Positions 19,208 through 28,632 of a stretch of 64,000 bases of DNA are shown piece after piece. The position numbers and the translations under genes are program-made. The stretch comes from Clostridium sp. BJN0001 (GTDB taxonomy: Bacteria > Bacillota > Clostridia > Clostridiales > Clostridiaceae). The DNA is taken from positions 1,923,501 to 1,987,500 of the forward strand of contig NZ_CP094971.1 in NCBI RefSeq assembly GCF_022869825.1. The letters run 5' to 3'. The notes under the pieces are model-generated. The model ran no database searches and had not been told where the DNA came from. It saw only the letters and a program-made list of their open reading frames with translations. How positions within the stretch are numbered: the stretch's first letter is position 1; each line of letters opens with the position of its first letter.

Positions 19208-19876
19208 TTATTCTTCTTCCGTTTTTTCATCATTAATCATATATCTTTTCCAATTTATATAAATGTTATAAAGATTAACAACATCCTGCTCGTTGTATAA
19301 AAGTATTTTTTCAACTTTTTCTTTTGGTATTCTTTTAAAATAATCTCTATCTTTCATTATCTTCTGAAATGTTTTTGCTAGATTAGAGCCGCTTATAACT
19401 TCGCCTTCTCTTATAATATTAAAAACTTTTTCCAAATTTTTTAATCCTATCGACGTAGTTTTTTCTTTTTCATACTCTTTCTGAATATCTATAGAATCGA
19501 ATTTCTTATTAAAATCATAATTTATTCCATTTTCTTTAAATAAATAATTAATAACAGTAAAATCGTTATTCCCAGAAAAAGTGACTATAGCTTTTTTTCC
19601 TTTTTCATGCATCCTCTCGAAATATTTTTCAGCAAGATATAATATATCTATGGATTCATACCTATCTTCTATCATATATTGTGTTACAAGCATTTCTTTT
19701 TTTGATTTATCATATACACTTGCACCAAAGACTCCAATACACTTTGGTTTTTTATACACATAATGTTCCAAATCGAAAAATATAAGATCCTCAGGACTGT
19801 AATCCTTATCTTTAGATTTTATCATATATTTATCAAAATATTTCTCTGCACTAATAGAATTTTCACGTATAATCAC
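19208..19876 (-). CDS. RNase H-like (YprB-type) 3'-5' exonuclease domain protein
   Basis: About 222 aa. Visible signs of the DEDD superfamily in the YprB/RNase_H_2 group are FFDLEHYVY (the first Asp-x-Glu), VTFSGNNDFTVINYL (second Asp region) and YNEQDVVNLYNIY (the usual end of the domain). Substrate unknown; probably nucleic acid. Alternative starts run up to 75 bases further upstream (TTG/ATG) and would overlap the HAD gene. The GTG at 19876 follows the upstream stop codon by 19 bases and has a GAGTGG site, so I prefer it, but the start is uncertain. It probably forms an operon with the HAD gene. Confidence 0.7.
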   Translation of the reverse strand: MIIRENSISAEKYFDKYMIKSKDKDYSPEDLIFFDLEHYVYKKPKCIGVFGASVYDKSKKEMLVTQYMIEDRYESIDILYLAEKYFERMHEKGKKAIVTFSGNNDFTVINYLFKENGINYDFNKKFDSIDIQKEYEKEKTTSIGLKNLEKVFNIIREGEVISGSNLAKTFQKIMKDRDYFKRIPKEKVEKILLYNEQDVVNLYNIYINWKRYMINDEKTEEE

Positions 19877-19895
19877 TCTAACATACCACTCTTTC

Positions 19896-20627
19896 TTACT
19901 TGAACTGTATATTCTCAATGTCAATGTTATAGATAACATCTTTTCTTTCAACTATGACATTGATTTTATCTTTTAAAGCTTTATCTTCTACAATCATATT
20001 AAGAAGTTCTTTTGTAGGATTTATACAAGATGGATATCCAACAGACTTAAACATTTCAAAATCTCCAGATGTATCACCATATGCAAAACTATCTTTAAGA
20101 GAAATATCATATCTATCTACTAATTTTTTTATAGCTTCTGACTTGCTCTTTCCATCCCACATCGGAATGACTTCTCCTGTAAAACGCATAGTTTTTTTAT
20201 CATAAACATATTTAGAACCTATATAATCTGTAAATCCATATTTTTCTGCCATCTGCTCTACTAAAGACGATGGAGAACCTGATATTATAATGAGTTTATG
20301 ATTTTTATTTTTGTGCCATCTTATTCGATCTCTTGTATACGTATATACTCTGTCACCTTTTTGCTCAACAACTTTTTCTGCAATATATGACAAATTAGAC
20401 TTTTGGAATCCTTTTATAGTATCAACATATATTTCAACCATTTTTAAAAGATACGAATCATAATCTCCTTGTCTTCTATCCCACTGAATATAATACGGTC
20501 TTACTTCATTATACCATCTTTCTGGAGGAATTATTTCATACTTCACCATCTTTTTAAACATTTCTGTGATTAAACCTTCTCTATACAAAGTTCCATCCAA
20601 ATCAAAAAATGCTGCAACATTAGCCAT
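19896..20627 (-). CDS. HAD-IB family phosphatase (SerB-like)
   Basis: 243 aa. Motif I FFDLDGTLYREG, motif II IIISGSPSS, motif III Lys in GKSKSEAIKKL and motif IV YGDTSGDFEMF are all present, with the helical cap inserted after motif I typical of subfamily IB (SerB-like). Substrate unknown; phosphoserine or a lipid/nucleotide phosphate are possible. It has an AGGAGG ribosome site. Confidence 0.85.
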   Translation of the reverse strand: MANVAAFFDLDGTLYREGLITEMFKKMVKYEIIPPERWYNEVRPYYIQWDRRQGDYDSYLLKMVEIYVDTIKGFQKSNLSYIAEKVVEQKGDRVYTYTRDRIRWHKNKNHKLIIISGSPSSLVEQMAEKYGFTDYIGSKYVYDKKTMRFTGEVIPMWDGKSKSEAIKKLVDRYDISLKDSFAYGDTSGDFEMFKSVGYPSCINPTKELLNMIVEDKALKDKINVIVERKDVIYNIDIENIQFK

Positions 20628-20738
20628 ATTTGTCCTCCTTTTTACTCTAAACCTTATTATGCCTTTTTTAATATAAAAAAGCTTGTTACTTTAATATATT
20701 ATTCCTTATTATGCATTGACCTATTTATTATTAATAAA

Positions 20739-20775
20739 AATAGAAAAGCTTTTTTTATTTTTAAGCTTTCCTATT
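20739..20775 (-). terminator. Intrinsic terminator of the argS-nitroreductase transcript
   Basis: 13-bp arms (20739-20751 and 20763-20775, one imperfect pair), followed on the minus strand by a T-rich run. It lies about 10 bases beyond the nitroreductase stop. Confidence 0.75.
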
Positions 20776-20785
20776 TATAAATCTA

Positions 20786-21319
20786 TTAAATTATATCTAA
20801 TATTTCTTCAAGTGGTTTTCTTATTTTTTTTCTTAGTATACCTTTATTATCATATCCAAATGATATAACAAGTCTTACTCTTTTTGAAAATGGAATATTA
20901 AGAAGATTTTTTATTTTCTTTTCATTAAACCATCCCATAATGCATGTTCCTATTCCCATCTCTGCAGCTTCAAGGCATATATGTTCTGTAGCAATTCCTA
21001 TATCAACACTTCTATAATCCTGATTTTTTATAGCACCGCCAAATCTTGATATGACTTTTCCTCTTTCTTCTGTTACTATAACAAAAGCTTTGCTTTTTGA
21101 AGCAAATTTATTCATTACTTTATCCTGAACATACTCTGAAACTTTTTCTACTTTTTCTTTATCAATTACAAGATGAAAATGCCATGGCTGTGCATTGCAT
21201 GCAGAAGGCGCAAGCCTTGCTGCTTCAATACATTTTATAAGCTTTTCTTTTTCAATATCTTTATCACTGTAATTACGTACACTCTGTCTTTTTTCTATAA
21301 GGTCCATAAACTCTGTCAT
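20786..21319 (-). CDS. Nitroreductase-family flavoprotein
   Basis: FMN-dependent NAD(P)H oxidoreductase, 177 aa. RQSVRNYSDKDIEKEKLIKCIEAARLAPSACNAQPWHFHLV is the classic FMN-binding start; AAEMGIGTCIMGWFNE is the middle glycine-rich motif. Substrate unknown (quinones, nitro compounds or redox balancing). It starts 10 bp after argS and should be read from the T-box-controlled transcript, which is unusual for this family. Confidence 0.88.
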   Translation of the reverse strand: MTEFMDLIEKRQSVRNYSDKDIEKEKLIKCIEAARLAPSACNAQPWHFHLVIDKEKVEKVSEYVQDKVMNKFASKSKAFVIVTEERGKVISRFGGAIKNQDYRSVDIGIATEHICLEAAEMGIGTCIMGWFNEKKIKNLLNIPFSKRVRLVISFGYDNKGILRKKIRKPLEEILDII

Positions 21320-21328
21320 TTTATCACC

Positions 21329-23020
21329 TTACATTTCTTCTACAACATCTATTCCAAGAAGATTTAAAGCATTCTTTATTACTTGAAGAGAAGCTTTAAC
21401 AAGAGAAAGCCTTGCTGCTTTTAATTTCTGATCTTCAAGATTTAATACTGAATGTGAATTATAAAATTTATTAAATAATTTTGCAACTTCTATTACATAT
21501 CTTGTAATTATGCAAGGTTCAAGTTTATCAAGAGCTATCTTTATCTGATCATTAAATATTGAAAGTGCTTTTACAAGTTCAAATTCTTCTTTTGTTTTAA
21601 GAAGGCTATAATCAGGTTTTTCTACTACATCTGAAGCTCTCTTTAATATACTATTTCCTCTTGCATATGCATACTGTACATATGGGCCAGTTTCTCCATC
21701 AAATGATAATATTTCTTTCCAATCAAATACTATGTCTTTTTCTCTTGAATTCTTAAGATATGTAAATAAGACTGCACCTACACCTATCTTTTTAGCAATA
21801 TCTTCTTTATTCTTAATATCAGGGTTTTTCTCATTTATTACTTCTGTTGTTTTCTCTATTGCTTCTTTTAATAAATCATCAAGAAGAACTATCTCTCCAT
21901 TTCTTGTTGAAAGTTTTCTATCTTTAAACTTAACAAGACCAAATCCTACATGAACGCAATCTTTTGCCCAAGTATGTCCTGCAAGTTCAAGGACTTTAAA
22001 TACCTGCTTAAAATGAAGTGCCTGTGGAGTACCAACAACGTATATACTCTTTACAAAATCATAAGTCTTCTTTCTGTACATAGCAGCTGCAAGATCTCTT
22101 GTTGCATAAATAGATGCTCCATCTGCCTTTACAACTATACAAGGAGGCATATTGTAATCATCAAGCATAACAACCTGTGCACCATTACTCTTTACTAAAA
22201 GCTTTTTATCTTTTAATTCCTTAACAACTGCATCCATTTTATCATTATAAAATGCTTCTCCTGCAAGTGAATCAAATTTAACTCCTAATATATCATAAAC
22301 TCTCTGAAATTCTTTAAGACTTAAATCTCTGAATTTTTTCCATAAAGCTGTAACATCTTTATCTCCATCTTCAAGTTTTTTAAAATTAGCTCTTGCTTCA
22401 TCTTCAAGAGATGGATCTTTTTCTGCCTCAGTGTGGAATTTTACATATATTCTTAAAAGTTCATCTATTGGATTTTTTTCAAGTGCGTCTTCATTAACCC
22501 ATCTTTTATATGCAGATATGAGTTTTCCAAACTGTGTTCCCCAGTCTCCTAAATGGTTTATTCCAACTGGACTATATCCTTCTTTTTTAAACATTTTATA
22601 TAACGAATTACCTATTGCTGTAGTAAATAAATGTCCTACATGAAATGGCTTTGCTATATTAGGTGAAGAATATTCAACGCATACTGTCTTTCCTTCTCCA
22701 AAAGAAGATGCACCATAGTTATCCTTCTCTTCTAAAACTTTATTAATTATATCTTCTGATACTGAAGCTTTACTAACAAAAAAGTTTAAATATGGTCCAA
22801 AAGATTCTACTTTTTCAAATCCGTCATAATTAACTTTTTCCTTTAATTCTTCTGCAATCATGTTTGGAGCTTTTCTCATAACTTTGGCAAGCTTAAAACA
22901 TGGGAATGCGAAATCTCCCATCTCAGGCTTTGGAGGTGTCTCTATAAGGCCTAAAGCCTCCTCCTTATCTATATCTGTTATATCCGACATAATTTTAGCT
23001 ATATAATTTTTATAATTCAT
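21329..23020 (-). CDS. argS: Arginyl-tRNA synthetase
   Basis: Class I synthetase, 563 aa. The N-terminal Add-1-like domain is followed by [21 protein letters not shown] (HIGH motif HVGH), the KMSKS equivalent RKLSTRNGE and the C-terminal DALR anticodon-binding domain ([20 protein letters not shown]). The start at 23020 follows AGGAGG by six bases; an in-frame start 33 bases earlier lies close to the T-box terminator and is unlikely. Expression is controlled by the T-box leader at 23052-23294. Confidence 0.97.
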   Translation of the reverse strand: MNYKNYIAKIMSDITDIDKEEALGLIETPPKPEMGDFAFPCFKLAKVMRKAPNMIAEELKEKVNYDGFEKVESFGPYLNFFVSKASVSEDIINKVLEEKDNYGASSFGEGKTVCVEYSSPNIAKPFHVGHLFTTAIGNSLYKMFKKEGYSPVGINHLGDWGTQFGKLISAYKRWVNEDALEKNPIDELLRIYVKFHTEAEKDPSLEDEARANFKKLEDGDKDVTALWKKFRDLSLKEFQRVYDILGVKFDSLAGEAFYNDKMDAVVKELKDKKLLVKSNGAQVVMLDDYNMPPCIVVKADGASIYATRDLAAAMYRKKTYDFVKSIYVVGTPQALHFKQVFKVLELAGHTWAKDCVHVGFGLVKFKDRKLSTRNGEIVLLDDLLKEAIEKTTEVINEKNPDIKNKEDIAKKIGVGAVLFTYLKNSREKDIVFDWKEILSFDGETGPYVQYAYARGNSILKRASDVVEKPDYSLLKTKEEFELVKALSIFNDQIKIALDKLEPCIITRYVIEVAKLFNKFYNSHSVLNLEDQKLKAARLSLVKASLQVIKNALNLLGIDVVEEM

Positions 23021-23051
23021 ATTTTTCCTCCTATTTTTAATAAAAAGTAAC

Positions 23052-23294
23052 AAAAAAACCGTCTCTTTTAAATAAAGAGACGGAATATCCGCGGTACCAC
23101 TCTAATTGTATTTTTATAAAAAATACCTCTTAAAATTTTAACGTAAATTTAGACGGCAACCCTACTCATTTCAGGCGCTTCTCAAAGGTTCTCTTCATTT
23201 ATCAAAAAATATCAGGCTCACACCAAAATCCTAACTCGCTTAATTTTAGTTTAATAAACTACTCTCCTCATCATTGAATTTAACTTTATAAATC
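23052..23294 (-). ncRNA. T-box riboswitch leader of argS
   Basis: The minus-strand leader contains the T-box AATTAGAGTGGTACCGCGG (23089-23107), which pairs with uncharged tRNA, and a terminator hairpin (10-bp arms 23059-23068 and 23074-23083, then seven U). Stem I elements lie near the 5' end (GAGAGTA). A plausible Arg specifier AGA sits in ATGAAGAGAACC on the 3' side of Stem I; this assignment is tentative without folding. Low charging of tRNA-Arg would let transcription continue into argS and the nitroreductase gene. Confidence 0.92.
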
Positions 23295-23300
23295 TAACTT

Positions 23301-23330
23301 ATTATACAAAAATAAAAGCTTTCTTGTCAA
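23301..23330 (-). promoter_or_regulatory. Sigma-A promoter of the T-box/argS transcript
   Basis: The minus strand reads TTGACA (23325-23330), an 18-base spacer and TATAAT (23301-23306). A start of RNA near 23294 fits the T-box leader. Confidence 0.85.
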
Positions 23331-23338
23331 TTAACTTA

Positions 23339-23368
23339 TTGAATTTTTAATGTAATATGATATATAAT
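23339..23368 (+). promoter_or_regulatory. Promoter of the Ppx/GppA-like gene
   Basis: TTGAAT (23339-23344), an 18-base spacer, TATAAT (23363-23368), 38 bases before the ATG; divergent from the argS promoter. Confidence 0.7.
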
Positions 23369-23405
23369 AATGATATTATTTAATAGTAAGGAGCTTATTT
23401 ATATT

Positions 23406-24917
23406 ATGGATAAAATAGGAGTTATATATATTGGTGCAAATTCTGTGAAATTTACATTAATGACTATCCTAAAAACAGGTTATTATAAAATTATAGATGA
23501 ATCTACAAGTGATATTAAGCTTGCTACAGATCTTATATATGGAAACACTATAAGTGATAAAAAAATAACTCTAACTCTCGATAATGTTCGTTCATTTAAA
23601 TCTCTATGCAAAGCTTCTAGTGTGAATGACATTATTGCAGTTGCAAACTGTTCTTTAAGCAAGGCTAAAAATATAGATACACTTTTTAATGAGATAAAAA
23701 CTAATTTCAACATTGATGTTACTCTTTTATCTGAAAGCGATGAAATAAAATCAACTTTTCTTGCTGTTGTAAAAAGTATGCATATAGAAAATAGTCTTAT
23801 AATTGACATATGTGGTGCATCAACGCATCTTTCATTTGTACAAAATGGGAAACTCGAAAACTATACCGTTATTCCATTTGGAACTCTTACTCATGCCTAC
23901 AAATATGATTTACGAGACAGAGTACTTCCAAACAATCTTATATCTGCAATAGATGTAATAAAAGATTCTGTTTCTAATATTTCATGGATTAAAGATCATA
24001 CATTTGATTCTGTTATCTGTGTAGGGGGTACTGCAAGAGCTATTTATAAAATAGATAGGAATAAAAAAAGATATCCTTTTGACATTGTGCATAATTATGA
24101 AATGACTAAAAATGATGTTCATCATATATATAATCTTGTTAAATCTAAAAATTATAAACAAAGAATAAATATTGAAGGACTTTCAAAAGACAGAGCTGAC
24201 TTAATAGTTGGAGGATCTGTTATCTTAAATACAATTCTTAACTATATAGACTGTGATAAAATAATAATCTCAGGAAGAGGACTTAGAGAAGGAATAATGT
24301 TTCATTATATAGAAAACAATTATGGTGAAATAAAAGATGTACTTGATTTTAACTTAAATGGGATAATGGACTATCTTCATATAAACAAGACACATTCATT
24401 TAATTTATATCATATGACTCAAAAATTATTCAATTCATTATATCCAATTCACAAATTTAAAAACACATATGATAATGTTATAAAAACATCATCACTTCTT
24501 CACGATTCCGGTATATCAATTGACTACTATCATCATTATAGACATTCGTTTTATGTCATATTAAATTCAAATATAAATGGTCTATCACATAAAGAACTTA
24601 TTATGAGTGCTTTAATTGGTGGTACTCACTTAAATTTAAACAATATTCCAATAACTCCGTATCTCTCTATAATAAACAAGCTTGATATAAAAGCTATAAA
24701 CTATATATCAGTGCTTCTATCTATTTCAGAAGAATTAGACAGAAGTTTTGAGAATGCAATTAAAGACATAAATGTAGAGATTACTGACTCAGATGTCATA
24801 ATTACAATAACTTCTGACTTAAATCTTGAACTTGAAATATCTCATGCACTTTTAAATAAAGAAATATTTTTAAGTACATTTTGTAGAAATCTTATAATAA
24901 AGCAAAAAAATAAATGA
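23406..24917 (+). CDS. Ppx/GppA phosphatase family protein with C-terminal HD-like domain
   Basis: Exopolyphosphatase or guanosine pentaphosphate phosphatase family, 503 aa. The N-terminal ASKHA fold shows GVIYIGANSVKFTLM (phosphate loop), LLSESDEIKSTFLAV, LIIDICGASTHLSF and VICVGGTARAIYKI. The C-terminal about 190 residues resemble the HD-type domain of long Ppx proteins (SSLLHDSGISIDYYHHYRHS). The phosphate loop has Ile-Gly-Ala-Asn-Ser where many members have Ile-Gly-Ser-Asn-Ser. The start at 23406 is 12 bases from AAGGAG, a slightly long gap; an ATG 36 bases earlier would lie upstream of that site. A role in polyphosphate or (p)ppGpp metabolism is by family only. Confidence 0.85.
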   Translation: MDKIGVIYIGANSVKFTLMTILKTGYYKIIDESTSDIKLATDLIYGNTISDKKITLTLDNVRSFKSLCKASSVNDIIAVANCSLSKAKNIDTLFNEIKTNFNIDVTLLSESDEIKSTFLAVVKSMHIENSLIIDICGASTHLSFVQNGKLENYTVIPFGTLTHAYKYDLRDRVLPNNLISAIDVIKDSVSNISWIKDHTFDSVICVGGTARAIYKIDRNKKRYPFDIVHNYEMTKNDVHHIYNLVKSKNYKQRINIEGLSKDRADLIVGGSVILNTILNYIDCDKIIISGRGLREGIMFHYIENNYGEIKDVLDFNLNGIMDYLHINKTHSFNLYHMTQKLFNSLYPIHKFKNTYDNVIKTSSLLHDSGISIDYYHHYRHSFYVILNSNINGLSHKELIMSALIGGTHLNLNNIPITPYLSIINKLDIKAINYISVLLSISEELDRSFENAIKDINVEITDSDVIITITSDLNLELEISHALLNKEIFLSTFCRNLIIKQKNK

Positions 24918-24938
24918 CAAATTTAAAATTTGTCATTT
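24912..24938. terminator. Bidirectional terminator between convergent genes
   Basis: Perfect 13-bp arms (24912-24924 and 24926-24938) overlapping both stop codons, with T-rich flanks on both strands. Confidence 0.75.
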
Positions 24939-25787
24939 ATTTTTCTCTAATATATATTTTTCAAGTGATATATTTCCATAATCTTTAAGTGCAGAAATAA
25001 GCTCATCCTCATTCATTATATAAAGAACTATCATATCATCATTTAAAATATAAAATATATTAAATTTATTTTTATCGACTAACATAAGAACTTTTAAAAG
25101 AGTAATTTTATAATAAACTGAAATAGTTTTATTTTCTACGTATCCATTTCTTTTTATCTTTCTTATTTTAGAAACTATTCCACCCATCATTATATACATT
25201 TTCTTTCGTCTTTCAGAAATAATCGTATATAATATAAAAATCACCATTATAAATAAACTGATATTAATTTTATGTAATAGAAAAGTTATTATCAAAAAAA
25301 CTAGGAAAAGTACTATACAAAAAATAAAACTAAGTATTTCTATAATATTCTGCGCTTTTTTATATAAAACTTTTCTGCTAAGCAAAACCTCTAAAACTTT
25401 TGATCCATCTAAAGGATATGATGGAACAAGATTAAAAACTCCAAGAAATAAATTGATTTTTGCACATTCCAAAAATAAATCATTCATATTTTCAGAAAAA
25501 AGCATCATACATATAATACCAATAAAAATGTTAGATAATGGGCCTGAAAGATATAAATATAATTTTTGATCTTCTGAAAGTTCATTGATATCAGAAATAA
25601 CGGCATTTGCTCCAAATATCCAAATAAAAGTCTTTTTGAGCCTACATCCAAAATTTAGAGCTGTAATAATATGAACAACTTCATGAATCATAATAAATAA
25701 AAAACTTAAAAATATCGGATTATTGTATGCCGTTAGTGATAAAAGAAGAATCAGCTCAATAATTAATACATTTATCCATTTTTTCAT
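24933..25787 (-). CDS. spoIVFB: SpoIVFB-like site-2 protease (M50)
   Basis: Intramembrane zinc metalloprotease; in B. subtilis SpoIVFB cleaves pro-sigma-K at the forespore membrane. 284 aa with about six hydrophobic segments. The zinc motif HEVVH is at about residues 35-39 in the second helix, and the Asp ligand is in NLVPSYPLDGSKVLEVLL. The C-terminal about 90 residues form a soluble domain in the place of the CBS domain. It is downstream of rodA and of a small SpoIVFA-like gene, matching clostridial gene order. The spoIVFB assignment rests on that context. Confidence 0.8.
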   Translation of the reverse strand: MKKWINVLIIELILLLSLTAYNNPIFLSFLFIMIHEVVHIITALNFGCRLKKTFIWIFGANAVISDINELSEDQKLYLYLSGPLSNIFIGIICMMLFSENMNDLFLECAKINLFLGVFNLVPSYPLDGSKVLEVLLSRKVLYKKAQNIIEILSFIFCIVLFLVFLIITFLLHKINISLFIMVIFILYTIISERRKKMYIMMGGIVSKIRKIKRNGYVENKTISVYYKITLLKVLMLVDKNKFNIFYILNDDMIVLYIMNEDELISALKDYGNISLEKYILEKNK

Positions 25788-25801
25788 ATTAACTCCTAAA
25801 A

Positions 25802-26164
25802 TTAATATTGCTGATTTCTTATACTCTCAAGATAAGTCATACATTCTGCTGTTCTGTTTTTTAAAAATTCGTACTCATTCTCATAATCGTATTTTTTTAT
25901 CTCATCGATAGTAATGTTGCTATTAAGCTGCATACGTATAGTCCTATAAATTCTTATTACATTGTTGTCTTTAATAAAACTCAATCCAAATAAAGCTGAA
26001 ATAATCACAGCAGATAATATACATTGTGCGGTAATCTTATTGACAATTTTATTAACATTTAATTTTTTTATATTTTGGTTCTTATTTCTAATGCTTTTAA
26101 CATTCTTGTTTTGGATATTACGATAATACATCTCATAGGCATTTTTATATTTTTCCACAATCAT
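25802..26164 (-). CDS. Short single-pass membrane protein in the SpoIVFA position
   Basis: 120 aa: a basic cytoplasmic N-terminus (about 1-45), one membrane helix (ILSAVIISALFGLSFI, about 49-64), and a 55-residue outer part ending in NRTAECMTYLESIRNQQY. It sits 15 bp before the SpoIVFB-like gene, where SpoIVFA is usually encoded, but the LytM/M23 domain of B. subtilis SpoIVFA is missing. It could be a minimal inhibitor or anchor of the protease (inference). Confidence 0.6.
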   Translation of the reverse strand: MIVEKYKNAYEMYYRNIQNKNVKSIRNKNQNIKKLNVNKIVNKITAQCILSAVIISALFGLSFIKDNNVIRIYRTIRMQLNSNITIDEIKKYDYENEYEFLKNRTAECMTYLESIRNQQY

Positions 26165-26231
26165 TCATTCCTAAAAATATTGTTCTAGTACTAAATATAT
26201 ATAATTTTTTCATTTTTAGAATATACAAAGT

Positions 26232-27374
26232 TTAAAAATAAATTTTCTTTTTATGAGCTCCAGCTTTTAATACAAATGCTATTGACATCATTACTGTTAC
26301 CATAGAACTACTTCCATAACTTAAAAGTGGGAGTGTTATTCCTGTTATTGGTAAAAGTCCCATTGTCATTCCTATGTTCTGAATTATAGCAAAGAGAAAA
26401 TATGATATAATTCCAGAACTCATAAGTGATCCAAAAATTTCTTTTACACTTCTTGAAATTGAGATCATTCTAAAAAGCATAAATCCATAAAGAACTATTA
26501 CTGCCAAGCCTCCAATAAGGCCCCACTGTTCTGATATTGCAGTAAATATAAAATCTGTTCTATCTTCTGGAACATTTTGCGCTGCGTAGCCTGTAGTTCC
26601 ATCTGGATCAAAAGATGGTCTGCTTCCTAAAATACCACCAGATCCTATAGCTATAAGCGACTGATTAAGATGATATGTAGTTTTTGCATCATCTGCATTT
26701 GGATTTAAAAACGCTGTAAATCTATTTATCTGATATGTCTGAAGAAGTCCTGAATTTAATACGATAAGTATTCCTACTATGAGTGTAATAAGACCTCCTC
26801 CTATAACACGCATATCAAGACCTGCAATAAAAAACATTCCAAGTACGATAAAGAAACATACCATTGTCATTCCCATATCAGGCTGAGTTATTATAAATGC
26901 AACTGGAATTGCAGCATAAAGAACTAAAATAAAGAAATTTTTTATATCATTTATCTTGCAGTCCATCTCATCAAGTTTCTTTGCAAGCATTAATATTATC
27001 GCAATTTTAGCTATTTCAGAAGGCTGAAATTGAAATCCTCCAATCTTCATCCATCCTCTTGCACCATTTACTACTATTCCTATTCCTGGTACTTTAGCTA
27101 AAATAAGCATAACTACTGAAATCCAATAAAATATAGGAACAAAATTAATAAACATATTATAATCTATACACATTATAATATACATAATAATTATTCCGAG
27201 TATAACTCCTATAAGTTGCTTCTTTAAATAATAATATGGTTGTACAGAAATCGTACCTTTAGTACATAAATATATATTTACTGTTCCTATTAAAATAAGT
27301 AAAAACATACTTATTAAAATAAGCTTATCAATTTCTTTTAAAACTCTGACATCTGGTTTTAATATTTTAAACAA
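26232..27374 (-). CDS. rodA: Rod-shape SEDS glycosyltransferase RodA
   Basis: Peptidoglycan polymerase of the elongasome acting with PBP2. 380 aa with about ten membrane helices. Family motifs visible: VVNGARGWMKIGGFQFQPSEIAKIA, ITQPDMGMTMV, the extracellular loop around FTAISEQWGLIGG, and the end GLLPITGITLPLLSYGSSSMV. The gene follows the min operon terminator and precedes the SpoIVF-like pair. Confidence 0.95.
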   Translation of the reverse strand: MFKILKPDVRVLKEIDKLILISMFLLILIGTVNIYLCTKGTISVQPYYYLKKQLIGVILGIIIMYIIMCIDYNMFINFVPIFYWISVVMLILAKVPGIGIVVNGARGWMKIGGFQFQPSEIAKIAIILMLAKKLDEMDCKINDIKNFFILVLYAAIPVAFIITQPDMGMTMVCFFIVLGMFFIAGLDMRVIGGGLITLIVGILIVLNSGLLQTYQINRFTAFLNPNADDAKTTYHLNQSLIAIGSGGILGSRPSFDPDGTTGYAAQNVPEDRTDFIFTAISEQWGLIGGLAVIVLYGFMLFRMISISRSVKEIFGSLMSSGIISYFLFAIIQNIGMTMGLLPITGITLPLLSYGSSSMVTVMMSIAFVLKAGAHKKKIYF

Positions 27375-27461
27375 AATTTCACCTCATAACTCTGTCTTTT
27401 TCTTAAGAATATTTTATCACTTACATTTGCTATAAGCAATTAGGATATTATTACAAAAATA

Positions 27462-27497
27462 TTAAAAGGCCACCGCCTATAGCGATAAGCCTTTTAA
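27462..27497 (-). terminator. Intrinsic terminator after minE
   Basis: 9-bp arms (27462-27470 and 27489-27497) with an 18-base loop; the minus strand continues TATTTTT. It separates the mre-min operon from rodA. Confidence 0.65.
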
Positions 27498-27525
27498 ATA
27501 AAAACTTTATCATTTAATCCTTACT

Positions 27526-27798
27526 TTATCTTCCATGTACATTTTTAATAGGTATATTTGCAATTAATGCAGAAGAATTTTCTCCACTTTCATCTGTCTC
27601 TGTCTTATTAACTGAAATTTCAACATCTTCGAGCTGTATATCTATATATTTGGAGATTACATTAAGTATCTCTTCCCTTATCTTATCTATAGTTTCAGGT
27701 GGTATTTCTCCTCTATCATGTATAAGTATAAGCTTTAACCTATCTTTCGCAACTTGCTTTGGAGAAGTCTTATTTCCAAAATTCTTAAAAAATCCCAT
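27526..27798 (-). CDS. minE: Cell division topological specificity factor MinE
   Basis: 90 aa, normal length. The N-terminal amphipathic segment MGFFKNFG and the MinD-binding stretch VAKDRLKLILIHDRGEIPPE are clear, and the C-terminal dimerisation domain follows. It stimulates MinD ATPase to produce pole-to-pole oscillation. It starts 13 bp after minD; gene order is minC-minD-minE. Confidence 0.95.
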   Translation of the reverse strand: MGFFKNFGNKTSPKQVAKDRLKLILIHDRGEIPPETIDKIREEILNVISKYIDIQLEDVEISVNKTETDESGENSSALIANIPIKNVHGR

Positions 27799-27810
27799 TT
27801 CCTTTCACCT

Positions 27811-28608
27811 CTACTTATGTTTGAATAGTTTTTTTATCGAACTGAAGAAACCTTCGTCCTGAGGTTTTAAATCCATAAGTGGAACTTTTTCTCCTGTTAT
27901 TCTTCTAGCAATATTTAAAAATGCTTGTCCTGAATATGAATCTTTTTGTAAAACGATAGGTTCACCCTTATTTGTAGAAACTGTAATATCCTTATCATCA
28001 GGTACAACACCTAAAAGTCCAACTGAAAGTGTTTCAACTATATCGTTAACATCTAGCATATCTCCATTTTCAGTCATCTTATAATTAAGTCTATTTACAA
28101 TTATTTTATGATCTTCAAGTCCTTTTGCATCAAGTTTTCCTATTACTCTATCAGCATCTCTTACTGATGTTATTTCAGGATTGACAACTATTATTGCTCT
28201 ATCTGCTCCTATTACTGAATTCTCAAACCCTTGCTCAATTCCTGCAGGACAGTCAATTAATATATAATCATATTCTTCTTTTAATTCGTTTACTATCTTA
28301 AGCATGTCTTGTGTGCTTACATCATCTTTATCTTTTGTCTGCGCTGTTGGAAGCATACACATATTATTAAATCTTTTATCTTTTATAAGAGCCTGTTTTA
28401 ATCTACATCTTCCTTCTATCACATCAATTAGTGTATAAACTATTCTATTTTCTAATCCAAGCAATACATCAAGATTTCGTAGTCCTGTATCACCATCAAC
28501 AACAGCAACTTTCTTTCCAAGTGATGCCAGAGCTGTTCCTATATTAGCTGTTGTTGTTGTCTTTCCAACTCCGCCTTTCCCAGAAGTTATAACAATAGAT
28601 TCTCCCAT
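27811..28608 (-). CDS. minD: Septum-site ATPase MinD
   Basis: 265 aa ParA/MinD ATPase. The deviant Walker A is SGKGGVGKTTTTANIG (about 9-24), DGDTGLRNLD and LIDCPAGIEQGF are typical, and the C-terminal amphipathic helix (FFSSIKKLFKHK) anchors it to the membrane. It recruits MinC and is released by MinE. Confidence 0.97.
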   Translation of the reverse strand: MGESIVITSGKGGVGKTTTTANIGTALASLGKKVAVVDGDTGLRNLDVLLGLENRIVYTLIDVIEGRCRLKQALIKDKRFNNMCMLPTAQTKDKDDVSTQDMLKIVNELKEEYDYILIDCPAGIEQGFENSVIGADRAIIVVNPEITSVRDADRVIGKLDAKGLEDHKIIVNRLNYKMTENGDMLDVNDIVETLSVGLLGVVPDDKDITVSTNKGEPIVLQKDSYSGQAFLNIARRITGEKVPLMDLKPQDEGFFSSIKKLFKHK

Positions 28609-28632
28609 TTAAAAAATCCCTCCATATGTTTT

